NCBI RefSeq assembly: GCF_001411555.2
Contig: NC_049907.1
Location: forward strand, 5,092,243-5,156,242
From: Juglans regia
Taxonomy: Eukaryota; Streptophyta; Magnoliopsida; Fagales; Juglandaceae
Direction: 5' to 3'
DNA length: 64,000 nucleotides
A model generated the notes under the pieces. It made no database searches, was not told the DNA's origin, and saw only the letters and a program-made list of their open reading frames with translations. The translations under genes and the position numbers were made by a program. Shown here in pieces: positions 34,863 to 46,954 of the stretch; position 1 is the first letter of the stretch; every line of letters begins with the position of its first letter.

Positions 34863-35029
34863 CTGCAACCTGATACCATTTAACCGGGTCTAGACCAGGT
34901 CCGGCTCAGCTAGACACTATTTGTGCGCCAACCCAGCGTGACCCAACCCCTACAAGCTAAATTCTTCTAATTTTCCTGCACAACGTGCCCATCTTGACAA
35001 CCTTGTCATTGGGTATGATCTTCAGGGTT

Positions 35030-36202
35030 TTCTCATTGGATCTAGCCCGTGTCCTATACTTGGGATTAACCCAACTGCTGAAGCTCTTGCTGCTCGTAGT
35101 CGCTAGATCCGTCAAGACAAACTTCTGCTTAATGGTATTTTTGCTTCCGTGTCTGAAAGCATTATGCATTTGATCACTACCTAAGGCACTTCAAGAGAAG
35201 CTTGACTCAAATTGACTCGTTTCTATGCAAACTACTCTCGCACGAGAGTGATGCAACTCAAGGATACTCTCACTTCCCTGACTCGTGGCTCCAAAAGTGT
35301 CACCGACTAGCTCTAGCAAGTCAAAACCACTGCTGATGAACTTGCATTGGTTGATTCTCCTCTCACGAATGATGATCTCACACTCTACATTCTCAATGGC
35401 CTTGGATCTAACTTTCGTGATATTGCAGGTCCCATTCGCACTTGCAAAACTCCTCTCACGTTTGAAGAACTTCATTACTTGCTTGTTAGTCATGAGACCT
35501 ATCTCAAGCGTCTTGAGACGCTGCAACAAACAACTATTACCACTGCAAACTATCACCAGGAGAAGCCTTCTTCTTCTCCTTCACATAGAGGCAAGTGCAA
35601 CCACACCAGTAATCACTCTTGACCTAACCAACGGTCCTCTTAGCCAAAGAATCCTCCTCACGTCTCCAACAAACACTCTGTGGTTTGTTGGTTCTGTGCT
35701 ATCTCTGGTTACACGGCTCGCCAATGCAAAACATTTTGGACTCCATCTTCGCCAAATGCCAATTATGCAGCCACTGGTTCTTCAACGGATAAATCTTGGG
35801 TAGTTGACTTAGGAGCCTCGCATCATATCACCTCTGATATGTCAAAGCTCTCTATCCACTTTGAATATGATGGAACCGACGAGGTCATCATAGGCAACGG
35901 ATCAAGTTTGAAAATTTCTCATGTTGGCACTGTGAACTTTCGGTTACCAACTAGAAATGTTACTCTCACCAACACTCTTTGTGTACCTACCATTCATAAA
36001 AACCTGATCTATGTTCATCAATTCACAAAGACCAATAACCTTGCTCCTGAATTTCACCCTTATCATTTTTGTGTGAAGGATCTGACGTCGGGGGCGACAC
36101 TAATGCAAGGTCAATGTGACAATGACATCTATAAATCTCCCTTCAAGGTCTTGTTTAAATCCTATCCAAATTACCATAAACTTCTAATTTTCGACTGTCA
36201 GT
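35030..36202 (+). pseudogene. Copia-2 gag-protease remnant
   Basis: Gag-like text runs in pieces: LTSLTRGSKSV, LTLYILNGLGSNFRDI, LTFEELHYLLVSHE. The zinc knuckle CWFCAISGYTARQC has Tyr where the metal-binding His is expected. The protease start WVVDLGASHHIT has DLG in place of the usual DTG or DSG. Stops separate the pieces (for example near 35182 and 35621). It is inactive. The frame is cut at 36207 by the solo LTR. Confidence 0.85.
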
Positions 36203-36207
36203 GCTTT

Positions 36208-38795
36208 TGTGATACCTCGTATTTACATGTATTTTGACTAAGGAATTTTTGCATTTCATAAGGTTATGGGCTTTCTTGCTTTAAATTTTAGATGATTTAC
36301 GCAGTATTATTTTAAGATTTTTAACTAGTAATTTAATGTGTTTTCTTGTTATTAATTATTGTTCATTATTTAAATTTCTCTTTATTTTAAATTAGTTTAT
36401 TTAAATTGTCGTTTTGAAATCATTTTTGTTGGATCAGTTTCGAGACCCCGAGTTGGAAGATTAGATCTCATTTATTTTCATTCATTTTTCTTTTTCCTCT
36501 TTTATTTTTCCCTTTTCTCTATTTCTTCGTTCTTTTTCTTCATTTTCTTTCTTCCTCCCCTGCTTTTCCTCCCGCGCGTGACACCTCTCCCCTCTCCCCA
36601 GTCCATTTGTGTCGTCCTCCCATAGCGCCGCCCATTTCCGTCACCGCCCCTCCCAATCATTTCCCCACAGGTTGGCAACCTCACCCCTCCGTTTCCAGCC
36701 CGTCTTGCGCCGCAGCACCCATTGATCTCGAGCGCCGCTGTTGCCCCGCCATTGGCCACCACATTTTCACCACATCATCGGCGACCTCCCAGCTACCTAA
36801 CCCACCCATCCTCAACCCCGATCCGCTACACTTGAAGCTCCTCTAGCTCATTTTCCGATTTGGGTATTTTGGCCAACAACCGCCGCCCACGCCGCCACCC
36901 ATGGCCAACTACCACTACTATTAGCTTCACCAACATCCCTAAGTCTTTCCCTAGTAATCTCAAGTTTTCGTTTGTCTCCGTTCAAAAGTTGGGTTTTTGA
37001 GACCCACGATCTTAGGGTTTTTGAGACCCACGATCTTAGTCCATTTTTCACTGTTACATTGTTGTGTCTCCACTTCTAGCACCTCCATGATCCTTTGAAA
37101 ATTATATTATAGCACTGTAAGTATTTTTCCCAAAGAACTTTTGAGATTTAAATGTATTTTTGTGCTAACTCATATTTACTGTAAATTAGTTGGTTGTGCC
37201 GAACTGAGTTCGATGAGTAAAGGGGTCGATTGGATTAGATGATGAAATTGTTTGTGTGATTGGTTTATGCTGTGAGATTTGTTGGCAGTTTCGGATTTAA
37301 ATATATGTGTTTTGAGTTTGACATTGATTATGGTGGATATTGATGATTTTAGAAAGTGATGATATATTTTGGGATTATAAGGGTTTTAAATTTTGAGGAA
37401 TTAAAATATGTTATTTTAGAAGCTTAGGCTTAAATATCGAAATACGTGATTGATTGAAAACTTACGAAAATTAGATGATTATTTTTATAGGTGACGATTT
37501 ATAGTTGACAGGACATTTTTGAGAAAAATTCTAAAAAACTAAGAAGTCCAGGTAAGCGAGGTTCCTATGCTATATTTGCATGAAAGGAAATGAATTGGGG
37601 TTGATTTGTAAAATTGTGCATGTTATTTTAAAAAGAAAAGGTAAAAAATAATCTCAGTATATGTTTTGCATTCACTCATGAAATATGTATGAAAGATTAA
37701 AGAAATGTTTTTGACATGAAAAGTGTAGACATGAGCAATATTTGACATGTTTTTAAAATATGAAAAAGAGTTAATATGAAAATTGAGATTTTTATACATG
37801 TGATATGAAATATTTTGGATTTGTTATTGATCATCTAAAAATGATATGAATGTGTTTAGCACGTGGTTTAATATGATATGGATATGAAAACCTTTGGCAT
37901 ACTTATCTGTTTTGATTCTGATTCTGAATATGGTTTTGATATGATGATATTGGTTCATGTGATATGGTTGGTACCAACATGATATGATATGATATGAGTA
38001 CACCCACTTTGGAAACAAAGTGGTATTTTACTTGTTCTTTCCTGTGTACACACTCGGAACTCCGAGATTGAAAAAAGAGAAGTTTCACGACATGATACTG
38101 CTTGGTTTGGCCATCGGAGATAGCACAATCCTACCACGGGGGTTAAACATGGTATATGACATGATACGATACGATATGATATAATAAGATGAAGATGTGC
38201 AGTTATGTTATACCAAAGCGATTTTTGAATATGAAAATGGTTTATGAATATGAAAAGATTGAAAAGTCGCTCTGATTTTTCTGATAACACGTTTCATGAT
38301 GTGCATATGAAAATAAAATGTTTTATTTCTGCATTCCAAACTTTCTAAAAATGGCTCATGTTTACATACTAGTATATGTTTTCTGCTTACTGAGTTGTGG
38401 ATAACTCACTCCTTATCTTCATATATTTTCAGATGACATTGATTACCCAGCTGGGGGTCAGGGATAAAAATTGAAGTTTGGCTAGATATGGATGGAAGGT
38501 AGAGTACCATTAGTAGCATGATTTAACTTAAGTATTTGACGTACTTTATGTTGTTCGGACCTATTGAGACCTAAAGATGTATCGTTTTATTTCGTTAAGA
38601 TTATTGAGAGATTATGGACCCTCATTTGGTTTATGTTATTTTGTAATGATGACTTATGGAGTTTGTATTATGGTTATTTGGAAAATATGAGATTGTACTA
38701 TTTATGAAGTCGTTAGAGTTTTAAATGCTATGGAGAGACATGTTTGTAAGTGACAGGTAGTAATTCTCCGACCTTTCTGGGTACAGGGCGTTACA
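36208..38795 (+). mobile_element. Solo LTR, 2588 bp, with exact 5-bp target duplication
   Basis: Starts TGTGATACCTCGTATTTAC and ends GGTACAGGGCGTTACA. GCTTT flanks it at 36203-36207 and 38796-38800. There is no primer-binding site, polypurine tract or coding region between. Length and the late TTCTGCTTACTGAGTTGTGG segment suggest a Ty3/gypsy chromovirus-type LTR (Tekay/Del is my guess). It contains GATATGATATGATATGA runs and a duplicated TTTTGAGACCCACGATCTTA. The element body was presumably lost by recombination between LTRs. Confidence 0.88.
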
Positions 38796-39036
38796 GCTTT
38801 TCATGGCTCAAACCATATTCTCAACATAAACTAATCCAAAGTCCCAACCATGTATTTTTGTTGGCTACTCCACCTCACAGAGTACGTACAAGTGCCTCGA
38901 TCCTGACACTAATCGGATCTTTTTATTTGGTCATGTTCCATTTGATGAAACTACTTTTCCTTACACTCACAAATCTCCAACTACTCCACTCTCTCAAAAT
39001 GAGTCCTCCTCTTCTAAGCTTCTGAGCCTTGATGCT

Positions 39037-39482
39037 TGTAACGCCCTAGTGGAAGGCCCAAACCACATGGCTTATACTCTAAAAGGACTAGTCAATGATA
39101 CAATTGGAGCCTCATTAAAACCTTATAAAGAGCAAGAACTTCTCATTCCCAAGCAATGTGGGATCCCATACACCACCTACCCTTATCCATATCATATGGG
39201 GTATCACAATCCACCCCTCTTAAATTCCCGACGACCTCGTCGGGCCTGTCAATTGTAGGTGGCACGGCTCAAGTCCCACATTTCTGGTTGGGATAAGCTC
39301 TGATATCATTTGTAACACCCCAATGGAAGGCCCAAACCATATGGCTTATACTCCAAAAGGACTAGTCAATGATACAATTGGAGCCCCATTAGAACCTTAT
39401 AAAGAGCAAGAACTTCTCATTCCCAAGCAATGTGGGATCCCATACACCACCTACTCTTATCCATATCATATGGGGTATCACA
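39037..39482 (-). mobile_element. Complete TRIM element, 446 bp
   Basis: Two 172-bp LTRs (39037-39208 and 39311-39482) flank a 102-bp interior. ATGCT at 39032-39036 and 39483-39487 is the target duplication. Read on the minus strand, the LTR begins TGTGATACCCC and ends GTTACA. A TGATATCAGAGC primer-binding site (tRNA-Met type) follows the first LTR, and an AAGAGGGGTGGAT purine tract precedes the second. The LTRs differ at 8 of 172 positions. It has no coding capacity, as usual for TRIMs. The two short frames here simply read through the LTRs. Confidence 0.95.
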
Positions 39483-39831
39483 ATGCTTCTATGCTAACTC
39501 CGTCCAAGAAACCATCTAGTAGTTAAGCTGCCTCAGGACCCTTGTTGGAAGTTGCTGGTCACCAGACCCCATCACCACCTTGTGTTAGTGTCTCTCCTGT
39601 GCTAACTTTATCTGATCAGGTCCCTCCAACCATGGCTTCTCCTAATTTAGTCACTGAGCAGGAAGACAACCCAAGACCTCCTTAGCCTTCTCGCATGGTC
39701 ACATGCTCTATGAATAATATCCACAAACCCAAGCGGCTCTTCATGGCTACAAAAGATCCACAACCTCCAACTTTGGAGTCCACTGGTATTTAGCTAGTTC
39801 TCAAAGATCCTCACTGACGTCAAGCTATGAG

Positions 39832-40698
39832 CAGTGGCGGACCTACCTTATGTCTAAGGGGGGCCATGGCCCCCCCAAAGTTTTCAAAATATTCAAAATA
39901 TACCTTATATTTTATTTATAATTAATATAGCAAATCCCCGCCCCCGGCCCAAAAAAAAAATTTACAATCCCCATATGTTCTTAAAAGTTTTTGAAAATTT
40001 CAATATACCTAAAATTGTATTTCTTCAATTTTTTTCCTGTAGTTCCAAAATTTTGTATAACTTTTATATATTATTTATTTTCAAGGATGTGGCCTCACCA
40101 AAATTAAATTAAAATTAAGTTTAGGAAAAATAATAAACATTTTAATATGGATCTCCAAGTTTTTTTTGTTATACAATATTAGGCTTCTTAATATGAAATC
40201 TAAAGTTAAAATACAAGAAAAATCATTTAAGATTGAAGATTTACATGAAAAATAGTTGAGAGGTTTTATCCTGATCTAGACTTCGTTGAGTGAAAAAGAA
40301 TATTTAAGGTCTCAATTATAGTATTATATGCTTAATGTGACACGAAAATATTTAGATTTTGCATGAAACTTGATAAACTAGCTTACATACTAGAATGAAA
40401 GATGATCTTTTAAAATAACACTTGATAGTTTTATGAAGAAAATAAATTCTAAATATTTCATTATAAAAATAATAATGGATTAATATTATTTCATAAAACA
40501 TTAACGTCAGAAATTTGAAACATATATTAAGTTTTGTTTTTTAGAATTTTATTTCTATGTCTATGTAACAAATTATTGAGATCTAATTTTATATATAGTT
40601 ATATTTTTATGATTTTTTAGTTTTTATTTTATTTTATATAAATGTGTAACACAATAAAAAAGTTGGCCCCCTTATAAAAGTTCTTGGTTCCGCCACTA
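39832..40698. mobile_element. Non-autonomous hAT element, 867 bp
   Basis: Left end CAGTGGCGGACC and right end GGTTCCGCCACTA are inverted repeats. The 8-bp target duplication GCTATGAG (39824-39831 and 40699-40706) is exact and typical of hAT. Just inside the ends are G/C runs (GGCCATGGCCCCCCC and GGCCCCCTTATAAAAG). The rest is AT-rich without a transposase. Confidence 0.93.
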
Positions 40699-40706
40699 GC
40701 TATGAG

Positions 40707-42170
40707 CAATGAGTTCACAACCCTTGTTCTACATGGCACCAGGAAGTTGGTTCCTGTTCATCCTAGAAAGAACTTATTTGGCTCAAAATGGGTCGCATCA
40801 AACGGAAATCTGATGGCTCCATTGACCGCTACAAAGCATGTCTCGTCACTAAGAGGTTTCATCAAAGATCGGGAATTGATTAGACCGATACATTCTCCCC
40901 GATTGTGAAGCCTGCCACCATACGCATCATACTCTCACTTGCTGTGATGAATGGCTGATCCATTTGCCAACTCGACGTAAATAACGTCTTTCGTCATGGT
41001 ACCCTCACTGAGGATGTGTTCATGGCGCAACCCTCAGGTTTTATTGATGCCTCCTATCCTCAACATGTTTGCCATCTTTAGAAGTCCATCTATGGACTGA
41101 AACAAGCGCCACGAGCTTGGTACCGGGCTCTTCGTGATTGTCTTTGCAGCATTGGCTTTGTGAAGTCTTCCTCTGACCAATCCTTGTTCATCTACAATCA
41201 TACAAAAATTGTGGCGTATTTTCTCGTTTATGTCGATGACATGGTTCTCACTGGAAATGACCCTAAGTTCATCTCTAAAGTCATCCACCAACTTGACATT
41301 AAATTTTCCTTGAAAGATCTTGGGTCCCTCTTTTTTTTTTTTTTTTTGGGCATTGAAGTCATCCCTACATCTGATGGTTTATTTCTCACACAACACAAAT
41401 ACATGCGCAAGGTTCTCCTCAAAACAAGAATTGATTGTGCCAAAGATGTCACCACTTCTCTGGCCACTTCAAGTCTTCTCCAGCTTGCTAATGGTTCTAG
41501 TGTAGCAATTAGCACCACATACAAAAGTGTTATAGGTGCTCTTCAGTACCTATCCCTAACTCGATCTGGCGTTTCCTTCTCAGTAAACAAGCTTGCTCAG
41601 TTCATGCACTCACCCTCTAAAATTCACTAGGCTGTAGTCAAGAGGTTACTCCAGTATCTAAAAAATACTCTCTACCATGGCATCCACATTCGTCGTTCAT
41701 CTACTCCTCAACTACTCGCCTACTCTGATGCCGACTAGGGAGGGAACCTTGATGATCACACATCTACCTTAGCATACATCGTTTTCCTTGGTGTAAATCC
41801 CATCTCTTGGTGCACTAGAAAACAGTGAGTTGTTGCTCGCTCTTCCACCGAAGCGGAGTACATGGCACTTGCGAGTGCCACATCTGAAATTGCATGGCTT
41901 CAATCCCTTTTCTGTGAGCTTGGTGTCATCATTCCATCTACACCCAAAATTCGATGAGACAACATCGGTGCTACATAGTTAAGTCTCAATCCAATGCTTG
42001 ATTCTTGGATGAAAAATATTGCCATCGATTTCCATTTTGTGCAGGACTATGTCACAAAGGTATACTTCAAGTTGCACATGTATCTACTTAGGACCAACTT
42101 GTTGACTTAATGACTAAGGCCTTATCTAGTCCACGATTTCAGCTTCTACGTTCCAAGATTGGTGTCGCTG
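40707..42170 (+). pseudogene. Copia-2 reverse transcriptase and RNase H remnant
   Basis: Recognisable pieces: NLFGSKWVAS, SIYGLKQAPRAWY, YFLVYVDDMVLTG, LKDLGSLFFFFFLGIEV, then RNase H with [13 protein letters not shown]. The YVDD catalytic motif is kept. Stops fall near 40958, 41080, 41628, 41737 and later. A T run at 41328-41347 replaces the usual segment before LGIEV and happens to keep the frame. It is inactive. Confidence 0.85.
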
Positions 42171-43891
42171 AAGGGAGCACCATCTTGCTGGGGCGTAATA
42201 GATGATCCCAGAAAATCAGTCTTCCTTGATCTCCGTCGAGCAAACCTTGCACAGTCAACTCTGTTTATTGTCCATAATTCTAGCTCATGTATCAATCTGT
42301 ATTAATATGTACAACAGAGCAACTTAATTGCTCTTTCCTTTTATTAATATAATTAGATGTGTATAAATAGGAATTTCTTCTGTAATACATATGTGACAGT
42401 TTTTCAATACAAAACACCAAAGTGTTCAAATTCTTTATACTGTTCATCTTTAAAAGTAATGTTTTATTGTAAAAATTATCCCAATTGCTTTGTTTTTCAA
42501 TTTTAATTTCCCATAATTTTCACTTCCCTCAAACGCCATTTCACTTTCATTTTGTGTTTAGTTTTGAAATATGTAAAGGAAGAAATATTATTATTAATTA
42601 CCATATATGTAGTGTAATTGTAAAATATAAAAATATTATTATTAAAAAAATAATATATATTATTATTTTGGTTAATCCGGGGTTATGGCTAAATAGGTTT
42701 TGGATTTAAAGAAAATAAGTATTTTTCATCAAATTTTAAATATTACTTTTAACGAATTCAATGCTAATGCTCAAAGTGAACAATCCAAGCATCGGTATGG
42801 ACAACCCAAGTATGGCTGGTTCCATGCATTTTGGGTGGCCGCACAATCAACTTAGATATTTATCAACCATTTTAAATCTTATAGATTTGATATGTGGAAT
42901 GCCACGTGGATGTTAGATTTTCATTAAATTATTTCAAAAAAATATGATAAATGTTTTTTTTTAATTTTTAAATATGTCGGAAACCTCTCCAAAACAAGAC
43001 CATTCGGATCTACCATATAGAGTAAATCTTGGTCCTATGCACTGTACTATCGAAAGTTTTTCTATATGAAATTGGTTAAATCACTGGTTTTTCATGATGG
43101 AGTATAGCCCCAAAGGAGGATTGTTTGCACCCATGAGGATATTGAACTTTGGACCTTGAAGGAAGTGATACCCTAAAATCAATGCTTTCACCACTTGGGC
43201 AACCCTTTGGGGTTAAAAAAACATGATAAATGTTCTTATTGACAATATATAATTATAAACTCCAGGAGGTATATCATGTAATTAGGACATTTGGATCAAC
43301 CTTAAGTACACTTATAATATCTAAATAAAATAAGTTAAACGGGCAATAATATCATGTAGTTCTATCTAAAAGTTTGACTAATATGCATATGGGCTTGTAC
43401 CTAATTCCAGCTAACATGATGTAATTAATTAATTTGTTATGTAACTTAACGTTTTAATCAAGTAAGATTGCATCAAAATAAAGCAAATTGGCCGTTTGTG
43501 ACGTTACTTTTCGACGCTGCTGTTATGCAGTCTTGGCCACCCAATTCAGGCCACCATATATGCGTTTTGTTGGTAATGATCCAACTTTATTCTATTCAAC
43601 CACATAAAAAAATTGGATAGGCTGCTTTATGTTATAGGCGACTTCAACTACATTACAACCTACATTAATAAGAGTACTCTGTCCCAAGCCAACAAGTAAT
43701 TGTCAAATCATAGGTTGCACAACTGAGCTATCTTCTCGACCCCGATACCCGTCCTTTGCTCCCAAAATTTCAATGTTTCAATGAGTCGTAACCATGTCGG
43801 TCTGTTTTTCCTGAGGCTTCTAAGTGGGTGTCAAGACTTATCAGCTTTCTAGTTAGCAGTTTTTAATTATATAACCTACAATTGGTCTCGG

Positions 43892-44015
43892 TTTGGAAGG
43901 TGAGCGAACTAATGTTTCTTTCCGGCCATTTCCTACAACCACATCTCATCAAACTCACAATATTTTAGTTCCTTTCTATTCCTCAAGATCCTTCACAATT
44001 TGGACCCTATAAATA
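43892..44015 (+). promoter_or_regulatory. Core promoter of gene D
   Basis: TTTGGAAGGTGAGCGAAC (43892-43909), CATCTCATCAAACTCA, CTATTCCTCAAG and TATAAATA (44008-44015), 110 bp before the ATG. Nearly identical to B. Confidence 0.75.
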
Positions 44016-44117
44016 CTACCGGCTACATGTTAGTCTTCAATCAACACAACTAGCAGGACAATACCAGAAGTGAATAAAAACCAGCACCAAAAACATTCTT
44101 CTCCTAGCGTTTAAACC

Positions 44118-44618
44118 ATGGCTTTTTCCAAGTACTGTTTCATTCTGTCTATGATCATGGCATTGCTATTCTCAAGCGCAGAAATGAGTCTTGCAGCTCG
44201 TCACCTTTTGGATACACCAGCTGCTCCACCCCCAGCGTCGACACTGCCTCCAATCCCATCTCTGCCAAAGGCGACCTTGCCTCCACTGCCCTTTGTGCCA
44301 TCGCTGCCTAAAGCCACGTTGCCACCACTACCTAGCATGCCATTGCCTACTTTGCCGACTCAAACTACTCTTCCAAAGCCCACATTGCCACCATTGCCCA
44401 CAAACCCATTGCCAACCCAACCAACTCTTCCAAAGTCCACATTGCCGCCGCTCCCAAGCACCCAACTCCCAACACTGCCAACAATGCCTACCGTCCCCAA
44501 GGCTGCACTACCTCCGTTGCCAACTATTCCACTGCCCACCATTCCAACTACAATCCCTTCCAACATTCCAACGACAATCCCAACAATTCCTTTCCTCTCC
44601 CCACCACCATCAAACTAG
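44118..44618 (+). CDS. Secreted Leu/Pro-rich repeat protein D (PELPK-like)
   Basis: Encodes 166 residues, the same length as B and differing at about six positions. Signal peptide MAFSKYCFILSMIMALLFSS, then ARHLLDTPAAPPPA. The body has SLPKATLPPLP units, LPTQTTLPKPTLPPLPTNP and the tail IPTTIPTIPFLSPPPSN. Near-identity with B together with matching flanks marks it as the copy produced by block duplication. A second open frame of 169 codons overlaps it at 44191-44700 (His/Gln/Cys-rich), but that frame is not conserved in the other members and is a composition artefact. Inferred as an exported wall-type protein. Confidence 0.88.
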   Translation: MAFSKYCFILSMIMALLFSSAEMSLAARHLLDTPAAPPPASTLPPIPSLPKATLPPLPFVPSLPKATLPPLPSMPLPTLPTQTTLPKPTLPPLPTNPLPTQPTLPKSTLPPLPSTQLPTLPTMPTVPKAALPPLPTIPLPTIPTTIPSNIPTTIPTIPFLSPPPSN

Positions 44619-45959
44619 ACTCTGGACCTTGAGATGCCACACTGTCATTCTTCGTTCGTATGTTTCTTTGCTCGGCCACTTGTTATGCTATTCTCGATAA
44701 TGTTAGAACCTACCCCTTGTTCTTGTATTGAGAGTACTTTTCACAATCTTGAGGGGTTCAGTTGTATTTGTGTACGTGTATAAGAGAATATGGTGTTTGA
44801 TTTCTATAGCTTTCAAGTTATTCTTTGGTTATCTTAGCAGCACTTGTGAGTGTTATTATATTGTAATCGTCCTTATGACTATTGAATGCACGATATCTTT
44901 TTTGTTTTCTTAGTCTCAGATCTCACTAGCTTCTCGTGAAATTTATGCACTCCTCTCCTTCCCCTTATAATCGATTCCTTAAATTACCTTAGAAGTTGAG
45001 TGGGCTTGGGTTTTTTATTTGGCCTCATGTACTCTCTTTTTTATAACTATTTGAAAATGAAAAATCGTTATAATCAATTTAGAAACAGTTATAAAATTTT
45101 TAAAGTAACTGGCTTGCAACACTACAAGCCAGCCACTTAATTTATGCACTTTGGCAGCTCATCACCGAACCTCCGGCCCTTATATAGTTTCTCCATGAAC
45201 ATTTATAACTTGATCTCTGCAACCATGGCAGCTCCAAAAATCCTTTTGGCCAATGAACACACCTGCAACAACAGATTCAACAAACTTGAAGTGATGAAGG
45301 TTTGTTTATCAGAAGAGATTGTGGCTTGAATACTTAGAGGATCTCCTCCTTATAGTTTTTCTCAAGAATACCATGAGAAATCAGCAGCTTTGGCCTCTCA
45401 CTTAACCCTAAAATTCATGTATAATAATGTATATATAGGTAGTGTTAATTTAGGGTACTTAAAGATTCCAAATCAAACTTAATTTGTTGAACGCGCTAAT
45501 TTTTTATTCAAGCCATTGTCGCTCACACATTGAGTGCTTTGACTACTCAGATTTTGCTCGCTATCACTAGAACAACCGAGTTATAAACTCTCTATATGAA
45601 GTTCGCTCAAGCGCATATCGATCGACCAAGATGTTGAGTAAACTCTCTGGTCAGTTCCCTCGAGCCATTAACGAGCTGAAGCCAAGCCAACTCTGTATGA
45701 TATTCACTGCAAGCGGTTGTTGAGAACAGTCCTTGTGATCTTTTTCTTATTTTATTCATGTAATTTTCTAATTTTTTCTTGTGACTTAAATTAGAAAAGT
45801 ACAACTAAAATAAAATTAGGTTTTGTCACACGGATGCACCATTAATGTATATTCTACATCAACAATTTCAAAGCAATTATGATATTACCGGAGGGTTAAA
45901 TGAAAGGAAAAAGTGGTATAACAGTTGCAACAAATAGAAGTAATAACTTGATAGATTAA

Positions 45960-46320
45960 GGCCCCGTTTGTTTTCATTTCAACTTATCCTACCTTATTTC
46001 ATCTCAACATCCAAATATCATTTAAATACAAACACTTTTTAAGTTCAAATTTTTAACTTTTTCATCTAATCATTATAATTTTTCTAAACTTCCAAACAAA
46101 ATACAAAAAAAATAATTAACTTTTTCAAATTTCAAAATAAAAATAATATTAAAAACTAATATTCTAAAAATATTTTAATTGTATAATATTTTTATTTAAC
46201 TTTTTTCTCTTTCATTTCCCAAAACCTTATAAAACATCTTAACTCAAACTATTTCACTACTATTCACAAATTTTTCATCTCATCTCATATCATATATATG
46301 TGTAATCAAACGAGTACTAA
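45960..46320 (-). mobile_element. AT-rich MITE, reverse orientation
   Basis: Begins GGCCCCGTTTGTTTTCATTT and ends CATCTCATCTCATATCAT, the reverse of the GATGAGATG-type repeat. It is longer than the other copies, about 360 bp. It lies between the D and E segments and is non-coding. Confidence 0.55.
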
Positions 46321-46389
46321 TAGTTTGATATTTATTCGCATTCCTACGTTTATTATACCATTTTGGGTCTATTAAAAAATATAAAGAGT

Positions 46390-46760
46390 TAGACTGTGTT
46401 TGGTTAGTGAAATAGTCTCACTACTATTCACAGATCATTTAAGATTACCTTAACATCCAAACATATGGGCTCATTTAGATGCTAAGAATATCTCAAAATA
46501 TCTGTAACTAATAATGAAATAGTTTGTGAATAGTAGTAAATGAGAGAAAAAAATTTAAATAATAATATTATATATAAAGTTAAAAAATTGTTTGAATATA
46601 ATTTTTTAATATAACTTTTGTTTGGAAGTTTGAAATTGAAATTTTTTTTATGTACAATAATGTTTGGAAATGAAATATCTGAAAAGACCTGAGAATAGTT
46701 CTATTTCCAAATAGACTGAGAATAGTTCTATTTCCAAATAGACCTACACTTTGTTTTTTT
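46390..46760. repeat. MITE-like AT-rich repeat at the D/E junction
   Basis: Contains GTGTTTGGTTAGTGAAATAG, CACTACTATTCACAGATC and a TGAATAGTAGTAAATGAGA segment that recalls the inverted order. CTGAGAATAGTTCTATTTCC occurs twice in tandem near 46689 and 46716. Target duplication not resolved. Confidence 0.45.
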
Positions 46761-46954
46761 TTTTTTTTTAATTTTTTTTTTTATATATATATGTATATAG
46801 TTTTAGAAGCAATGATAGCATCTTAAGCTAACGTTGAGCCTTTTGGTATCTGTTTTAATACTTTGGGGACTCAATACAAGCTTCAAGGAGTTGATGTTTT
46901 ATACTCACACCCTAGTAGCTAGCTAGATATGATAATACTGTCAAGTTTTTTAAG

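Larger units (their letters stand above)
34940..42450 (+). mobile_element. Decayed Copia retrotransposon hosting three later insertions (Copia-2)
   Basis: Gag starts to be recognisable near 35030, and gag core, zinc knuckle and protease follow to 36200. Then come an integrase-end region (38800-39035), reverse transcriptase and RNase H (40707-42170), and an LTR-like stretch (about 42200-42450) with TATAAATAG at 42362. The coding parts are interrupted by a solo LTR (36208-38795), a TRIM (39037-39482) and an hAT element (39832-40698). Many stops and frameshifts exist. The 5' LTR and first part of gag are missing; the left edge meets the end of the C segment. Both outer boundaries are estimates. 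Confidence 0.85.
42775..45800 (+). repeat. Duplicated segment carrying gene D (pair of the B segment)
   Basis: Matches 18781-22405 over spacer, promoter, gene and 3' flank. It preserves the TRIM empty site near 43140 and lacks the MITE found after B. Confidence 0.85.

Noticed and set aside
34957..35169. Minus-strand frame over the Copia-2 gag start
   Set aside because: The plus strand carries recognisable Copia gag text, so the minus-strand frame is a shadow.
39049..39526. Two similar short frames (69 and 67 codons) as a duplicated small gene
   Set aside because: They are the two LTRs of the TRIM read on the wrong strand, explained fully by LTR boundaries and the target duplication.
44191..44700. 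169-codon plus-strand frame overlapping gene D
   Set aside because: It is a +1 reading of the Pro-rich repeat. The equivalent frame is not open over the same length in C, E or F, and its product is low-complexity His/Gln/Cys.
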